64,000 bases of DNA, from the NCBI GenBank assembly GCA_963760715.1, contig CAVXDY010000003.1:310001-374000 (forward strand), in the 5' to 3' direction. The position numbers and the translations under genes are program-made. Each line of letters opens with the position of its first letter. Position 1 is the stretch's first letter. Of the stretch, positions 59,304 through 64,000 are shown in pieces. The stretch comes from CAVXDY01 sp963760715 (GTDB lineage: Bacteria; Actinomycetota; Thermoleophilia; Miltoncostaeales; Miltoncostaeaceae). The notes below the pieces were generated by a model. The model worked only from the letters and a program-made list of their open reading frames with translations, was not told where the DNA came from and made no database searches.

Positions 59304-60191
59304 CTACGCGGCCAGGAAGCTCTGGTAGCGCAGATCAAGCCGCTCGGGGTCCGGCCGATCGCTGCGACGGCGTGGGAACCTGATCGACCGTCCGTGCATG
59401 GCCTGGAGCCCGTGCTGGAGCATCGGACCATCCACCTCCTCCAGCAAGTCCCGATTGATTGCGACCTTTCCGTCCGGGCTGATGCCCATCAGGTTCCCGT
59501 CATAGGCGGCATGGTGGATCTTGCAGAGACTCAGGCCGTTGGGCACCACCGGCTCACCCCGCTCCTGCCGGTCGCTGATGATGTGTGCCGCGTCAAGGAA
59601 TTGGCCATGGCGGAGAGTGCAGACGGTGCACCTGGTCTCATAGGCCCGAAGGACCCGCACCCGGAACTCCGGCTGATGGAGTCGCTGGTACATCACACGC
59701 TCCGCGTACCTGCGCTCGGCCGGGGTGAGGTCGAGGGGGTTGGCGATCTCGTACTGATCGGCGTCGAGGATGAGGACGAACTCCTGCCGGGTCTGATCGT
59801 CGGCGAGGGCGAATACCGGGAGGATTGGCATGAACAGCTTGGGTTGCAGCTTCCGGAGAAGGATCATCGGCAGGCGCAGCTCCATCGCCCTCCGGAGCTT
59901 TGTGTTGTCTCCCGCCGTGGAGCCGCTCCGGTACGAGTAACGGAAGAGACCGCCGGACTCAGGTCGATCGTCGTAGATGCCCTGAGGGTCGCTCACGATG
60001 GACAGCGTGCCGCTGAGGTCGCGCGGGTTCCAGATGCCCCGCGACTGGTCGATGAGCCGTCGAACATCACCTGAGCCGAGCGGAAAACTCGTGAGCTCAT
60101 CCCGGGTGATGACTCCGCCCGTTTCGGTGAGACGTCCGCTCAGCTCATCGATGATCTGACGGCGGAGGCGGAACTCAGCCTCGATGTCCAC
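59304..60191 (-). CDS. HNH endonuclease domain protein
   Basis: A 295-residue protein. A C-terminal HNH domain at about 190-245 has CTVCTLRHGQFLDAAHIISD, then PNGLSLCKIHHAAYDGNLMG: the zinc Cys pair, the DAAHI histidine, the N of NGL and the HH of IHHAAYD. The N-terminal 170 residues may recognise DNA (RYSYRSGSTAGDNTKLRRAM). The arrangement resembles stand-alone HNH restriction-type nucleases with a YDG/SRA-like or unknown reader. No methyltransferase gene is adjacent. It interrupts an otherwise housekeeping run. Confidence 0.8.
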   Translation of the reverse strand: MDIEAEFRLRRQIIDELSGRLTETGGVITRDELTSFPLGSGDVRRLIDQSRGIWNPRDLSGTLSIVSDPQGIYDDRPESGGLFRYSYRSGSTAGDNTKLRRAMELRLPMILLRKLQPKLFMPILPVFALADDQTRQEFVLILDADQYEIANPLDLTPAERRYAERVMYQRLHQPEFRVRVLRAYETRCTVCTLRHGQFLDAAHIISDRQERGEPVVPNGLSLCKIHHAAYDGNLMGISPDGKVAINRDLLEEVDGPMLQHGLQAMHGRSIRFPRRRSDRPDPERLDLRYQSFLAA

Positions 60192-60228
60192 GGGCGGAGC
60201 TCATCACCCGACGGCCCCGCAGCGCAAG

Positions 60229-60792
60229 CTACGGCCTCGCCGACCAGGGGGCGAGGCCGGCGTCGTCCAGGAGCCTCAGGGTGAGGCCGACGGGCAGGCC
60301 GACCACGGTGGTGTAGTCGCCCTCGACGGCCTCCACCAGCGCGGCTCCCGCTCCCTGGATGGCGTAGCCGCCGGCGCGCTCGCGCCACTCGCCCGTGCCC
60401 AGGTACCAGTCGATCGCGGCGCCCGGCAGGGGCCGGAACCGCACGCGTGTGCGGTCGGTCCCGGCCCGTTCCCCAACCGTTTGCGTGATCACGCAAACCG
60501 CGGTGTGGACGGCGTGCTCCCGGCCCGCGAGGGCGGCGAGCATGGCCCGCGCGGCCGCGGCGTCGGCGGGCTTGCCGAGCACGGCGCCGTCCAGCATCAC
60601 CTCGGTGTCGGCCCCGAGCACCGCCCCTCCCGGGGGAATTCCGGCGCGGGCGGCCACGTCGCGCGCCTTCGCCTGCGCGTTGGCGAGCGGGTCGTCCCCC
60701 TCCTCGACCTCCGAGACCACGACCCGGAATGGGACGCCAAGGGCACCGAGCAGCGCCCGTCGCTGCGGCGAGCGCGAGGCCAGCAGGATCAC
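60229..60792 (-). CDS. maf: Maf family nucleotide pyrophosphatase
   Basis: A 187-residue Maf/YceF-type house-cleaning enzyme: ILLASRSPQRRALLGALGVP (SxSPxR), AQAKARDVAARAG, VLGADTEVMLDGAVLGKPAD (GADT with the catalytic Asp) and GYAIQGAGAALVEAVEGDYT then VVGLPVGL. It hydrolyses non-canonical or excess NTPs. Its 3' end is 37 bases from the HNH gene. Confidence 0.92.
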   Translation of the reverse strand: MILLASRSPQRRALLGALGVPFRVVVSEVEEGDDPLANAQAKARDVAARAGIPPGGAVLGADTEVMLDGAVLGKPADAAAARAMLAALAGREHAVHTAVCVITQTVGERAGTDRTRVRFRPLPGAAIDWYLGTGEWRERAGGYAIQGAGAALVEAVEGDYTTVVGLPVGLTLRLLDDAGLAPWSARP

Positions 60793-60899
60793 GCGCGGTT
60801 CAAATTCCAGCCGGCGTCGGTTAAGAGCGGCAATGGATCCACGGGCGCCAGGGGCGACGCCGCGGCGAGACCCCCCAGGAGGCGATCCGACGCCGGCGT

Positions 60900-61313
60900 T
60901 TAAGTCGCCAGGTCCGGGAAGTGCAGCGCCAGCTCGCGGGCGGCCGACTCGGGGCCGTCGGAGCCGTGGATGATGTTCTGGCCCACGTCGAGCGCGAAGT
61001 CCCCGCGGATGGTTCCGGGGGCGGCCTGCTTGGGGTCGGTGGCACCCATCATCGAGCGCAGCACCGCGATGCCGCCGTCGCCCTCGACCGCCATCATCAC
61101 CACCGGTCCCGAGGTGATGAAGTCCACCAGCTCCCCGTAGAACGGGCGCTCGGCGTGCTCGGCGTAGTGCTCCTCGGCCGCGGCCCGCTCCATCGTGGCC
61201 TTGCGGATGGCGATCAGCCGCAGCCCGCGGCGCTCGATGCGCGAGATGACCTCGCCGGTGAGGCCCGCGGCCACGCCGTCGGGCTTCACCATGACGAACG
61301 ACCGCTCACTCAT
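60900..61313 (-). CDS. ndk: Nucleoside diphosphate kinase
   Basis: A 137-residue NDK: MVKPDGVAAGLTGEVISRIE at the start and the phosphorylated histidine H116 in NIIHGSDGPESAARELALHF. It balances NTP pools using ATP. I start at the ATG at 61313; eight bases overlap the preceding membrane-protein gene. Confidence 0.95.
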   Translation of the reverse strand: MSERSFVMVKPDGVAAGLTGEVISRIERRGLRLIAIRKATMERAAAEEHYAEHAERPFYGELVDFITSGPVVMMAVEGDGGIAVLRSMMGATDPKQAAPGTIRGDFALDVGQNIIHGSDGPESAARELALHFPDLAT

Positions 61314-62019
61314 ATGCTTCGGGGTCTCTCCGGGATCGGCGCCAGCGCGGGACACGGCCGGTGTCGCCGGCGGCGGGCTCGGTCAGCTCCCGTTCGCGCT
61401 CACGGTCGCGCGCCCTCTGGGTGCGCGGCGGAGGGTCGCCGGCGTCGCGGGGGATCGCGCCGCGGTCGGCCACCCGGAGGCGGAACTCCAGCTCCGACAG
61501 CCGCAGATCCAGGTCCTTCAGGTCCTGCACCGACGCCACGCCGGCCTGGCGAAGGCTGCGCTGCACGCCGGCCGCATCGCCGCCGGCCGGGACGCCCTCC
61601 CGCGCCAGCAGGCGGCCCACGATCTCCTTGCCCTCCTTGTCGCCCAGCTCGCCCAGGCGCTGCTCCAGCGCCAGCAGCTCGAGCTCGCGCTCGCGCGCCT
61701 CGTCCAGGTACTCCGGCGGGCGCACGATCAGGTAGATGATCGTCCCCAGGTACGGGATGACCACCGACAGGGCGATGCAGGCGGCGATGAACCCCGGCGA
61801 CTCGATGCGGCGGCGCGCGTCCTGGTAGGTCCAGTAGATGAGCGCCAGCCAGAGCAGCACCACGAAGACCTGCATCAGCAGGCTCATCGCGCTCCACAAT
61901 CCGGAGTCGAAGAAGTTGGAGATCGACGCGAACGGGTCGTCGCTGCCCGACGTCGTGGTGGGCTGCGCCGCCTGTGCGCCGAACCCGAGGATCACGCTGA
62001 ACATTCCGGCATCGAGCAT
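61306..62019 (-). CDS. Membrane protein with cytoplasmic coiled coil
   Basis: A 237-residue protein: a short N-terminal hydrophobic segment (MLDAGMFSVILGFGAQAAQP), two membrane helices (about 44-62 LLMQVFVVLLWLALIYWTYQ and 73-95 ACIALSVVIPYLGTIIYLIV) and a charged C-terminal region (EYLDEARERELELLALEQRL, then a Pro/Arg-rich end). The hairpin resembles the PLDc_N or PspC-like type. It overlaps ndk by eight bases. An alternative ATG is at 62004. Confidence 0.65.
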   Translation of the reverse strand: MLDAGMFSVILGFGAQAAQPTTTSGSDDPFASISNFFDSGLWSAMSLLMQVFVVLLWLALIYWTYQDARRRIESPGFIAACIALSVVIPYLGTIIYLIVRPPEYLDEARERELELLALEQRLGELGDKEGKEIVGRLLAREGVPAGGDAAGVQRSLRQAGVASVQDLKDLDLRLSELEFRLRVADRGAIPRDAGDPPPRTQRARDRERERELTEPAAGDTGRVPRWRRSRRDPEAYE

Positions 62020-62026
62020 CCTGAGC

Positions 62027-63371
62027 CTAGTTCGCCTCGATCGGGTCGGTGCCCTTCCGGGCGCGCGCGACTCTAGCAGGGGGGTGTGCACCCTCTCCCA
62101 GCGCGTAGCGCCGCAGATCGACCAGAAGGTACAGGGATCCGGTGACCAGGACGACTCCGTCGGGCCCGGTCTCCAGCCGGGCCGCGCGAAGGGCGTCGAC
62201 CGGCCCCGCGACCACGCGCGCGGGGATCCCGAGGCCGTCGGCGAGCGCCGCGAGGTCCTCCGCGGACGCCGCTCGCGCATGCCCCGACCGGGTGACGAGG
62301 ATCCGGTCGACCACCGGGGCGAGGGCGTTGAGCATCGCGCCGGCGTCCTTGTCGTCGAGCACCGAGACCACCGCCACCGCCGGGCGACGCCCCGCGAGCA
62401 CCTCCGGGAGCGACGCGACGAGGGCCTCGACGCCGGCGGGGTTGTGGGCCCCGTCGAGCACGATCGGGGGCACGGCGTCCACCACCTCCAGCCGCCCCGG
62501 GATGCGCACCCCGGCCACGGCCGCCGCCAGGGCCGGCAGGTCGAGGGGCTCCCCGCGCAGCATCTCGGCCCCGGCCACCGCGACCGCCAGGTTGTCCCGC
62601 TGGAAACGTCCGGCGAGCTGCAGGGGGAGGTCCCGGTAGACGGCCCTCGGTGTGGTCACCTCCACCCCCTCCGACGTCTCGCGGGCGGTCAATCCGAGGC
62701 CGTAGCGCAGGGGGCGGAGGCCGCGGCGCGCGCACTCGGCCTCGACCGCGATGCGCGCCCGGCCGCTGAGCCGGCCCAGCACGAGGCGGTCGCCGCCGTC
62801 AGCGCAGACGGCCAGCTTCTCGGCGGCGATCGCCTCCTCGGTGTCTCCCAGGAACTCGGTGTGGTCGAGCGCGATGTTGGTCAGCGCCACGGCCGCCCCG
62901 GGCTGGAGGACGTTGGTGGCGTCGTAGCGGCCGCCCAGGCCGGCCTCCACCACGCACGCGGCCGCCCCGGCCTCCCGGAACGTCCAGAAGGCCGCCGCCG
63001 TGAGGGCCTCGAACTGCGTCACCTCGTCGCCCTCGGGCAGCGCAAGCCCGTCGGCCGCATCCCGCACCGCGCCCACGGCCCGGGCGAAGGCCGGGACGTT
63101 CGACCGGCTCGCCATCGACCTGGATCCTCTCGGTCCAGTCGGTGACGTGGGGCGACAGGTACGCCCCCACCCGCGCCCCCGCGCTGCCGAGCGCGGCCGC
63201 GGCGAGCCGCGCGGTGGACGACTTGCCGTTGGTGCCCACCACGTGCAGGGCCGGCGCGGCCCGCTGGGGATCGCCCAGGGCGCCGAGGAGCGCCGTCATG
63301 CGCTCGAGCCCCAGGCGCATGCCCAGGATCTCCCGCCCGGCGATCCAGTCGAGGGCCTCCTCCGGGCTCAT
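62027..63371 (-). CDS. folC: Folylpolyglutamate/dihydrofolate synthase, one frameshift
   Basis: About 445 residues. The first frame starts MSPEEALDWIAGREILGMRL and has the ATP loop VVGTNGKSSTARLAAAAL and SPHVTDWTERIQVDGEPV; near 63100 one base is missing; the second frame has FEALTAAAFWTFREAGAAAC, EAGLGGRYDATNVLQPGAAV, DHTEFLGDTEEAIAAEKLAV and LDGAHNPAGVEALVASL. All Mur-ligase-family motifs are present. It adds glutamate to folates. Lies between valS and the membrane-protein gene, as in many actinobacteria. Confidence 0.88.
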
Positions 63372-63378
63372 GAGGGGC

Positions 63379-64000
63379 TCAGGAGCCGAGTGCGGCGATG
63401 CGCTCGGCGAGCGCGTCGCGCTCGGTGGCGTAGCGCGCGACCTTGTCGCGCTCGGCGTCCACCAGGCGGGCGGGCGCGCGCTCGACGAAGGCCGGGTTGG
63501 CGAGCTTGGCCTCGGCGCGGGCGAGCTCGGCCTGGGCCTTCGAGAGCTCGTCCGCCAGGCGGCGGCGCTCCGCCGCGGGGTCGATCCGCTCCTGGGCCGG
63601 CCCGACCGCGATCGAGCGGCCGTCGGCGAGGAGGACCGTGGTGAGCCCGGCCGCGATCTCGTCCGGCGCGGCCGTGACGGCGTCGAGGGCGCCCGACGCC
63701 GGGTGCGGCGGCGGCGCCATCACCAGGGGAGCGCGCGGCGGCAGCCCGCGGCTGGAGCGGTAGGCCCGCAGGGCGGTCACCACCTCCTGCACCGCGGCCA
63801 CCTCGGCCTCCGCCTCGACGTCGCGGGGACCCGGGCCGGCCGGCGGCGCGTGCGTCGCCATGAGCCCCTCCGCCCCGGGCAGCCGCGACCAGCTCTCCTC
63901 GGTCACGAACGGCATCAGGGGATGGGTCAGCGCGAGGATCTGCTCGAGGACGTGCCCGGCCATCTCCGGCGAGGCCTCGCCCGCCTTCAGCAGCTCGAGG
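63379..64000 (-). CDS. valS: Valyl-tRNA synthetase, C-terminal part (partial)
   Basis: The 3' end of valS: the end of the anticodon-binding domain (LTHPLMPFVTEESWSRLPGA) and the C-terminal tRNA-binding coiled coil (LADELSKAQAELARAEAKLA, NPAFVERAPARLVDAERDKV). The NPxFVxxAPxxVVxxE pattern is the valS signature. Runs off the right edge on the minus strand; it ends eight bases from folC. Confidence 0.93.
   Translation of the reverse strand, partial: LELLKAGEASPEMAGHVLEQILALTHPLMPFVTEESWSRLPGAEGLMATHAPPAGPGPRDVEAEAEVAAVQEVVTALRAYRSSRGLPPRAPLVMAPPPHPASGALDAVTAAPDEIAAGLTTVLLADGRSIAVGPAQERIDPAAERRRLADELSKAQAELARAEAKLANPAFVERAPARLVDAERDKVARYATERDALAERIAALGS

Noticed and set aside
1..64000. Search for a CRISPR array or toxin-antitoxin pair
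   Set aside because: No regularly spaced short repeats and no recognisable toxin or antitoxin pair were seen; the repeats here are gene duplications and scattered regulatory elements.

Overview
The window is high-GC DNA with actinobacterial gene content. The order rplU-rpmA-obg-proB-proA-nadD-rsfS, a mreBCD-PBP2-RodA cluster next to an RNase E/G gene, a Cds1-type PLP enzyme, an F420-type (Ddn-like) reductase, and many DUF6325, DUF1269, DUF7144, DUF2252 and SHOCT genes point to an environmental actinobacterium. A rod-forming Thermoleophilia (Solirubrobacterales/Gaiellales-like) lineage is my best guess from content alone.

There are two halves. Positions 1 to about 41,050 are an accessory region. 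It is full of small stress-type and membrane proteins, duplicated genes, gene fragments and an IS3 remnant. It ends in the C-terminal remnant of a serine recombinase beside a tRNA-Ala(GGC) gene (41177-41252, minus), which looks like the edge of an old integrated island. Positions 41,300-64,000 are conserved chromosome: rsfS, nadD, proA, proB, obg, rpmA and rplU on the minus strand; an extracytoplasmic binding protein and a Ddn-like reductase on the plus strand; RNase E/G, a DUF697-like gene, rodA, mrdA, mreD, mreC and mreB on the minus strand; an MFS exporter on the plus strand; then a BtuF-like protein, an HNH nuclease, maf, ndk, a membrane protein, folC and the 3' end of valS on the minus strand.

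The accessory half is built by repeated local duplication. Main pairs are: a MalT-like LuxR regulator plus DUF1269 gene (5995-8768 plus strand, decayed; 28511-31285 minus strand, intact); DUF7144 (4081 and 8889); a SHOCT / SnoaL-like / GNAT trio as a ~1.2-kb inverted repeat (19784-20974 and 26134-27333); two methyltransferases with protein-arginine-methyltransferase hallmarks (21210 and 24558) inside that inverted repeat; DUF6325 plus a 57-residue partner (32227 and 38288); DUF2252 (11737 and 39187); two DUF1254 genes in tandem (33521, 34831), followed by two members of a family I do not recognise (36271, 37020) with a third truncated copy at 24240. Further fragments of the same families lie between them.

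A palindromic element (ATCACCC, short spacer, GGGTGAT, usually followed by GCG) recurs at ten or more sites, nearly all just upstream of these stress-type genes. It may define a shared regulon, possibly of the duplicated LuxR regulators.

Single-base frameshifts interrupt at least eight otherwise well-conserved genes, including core genes (mreD, folC). Some may be assembly errors, so broken reading frames here should be judged with care.
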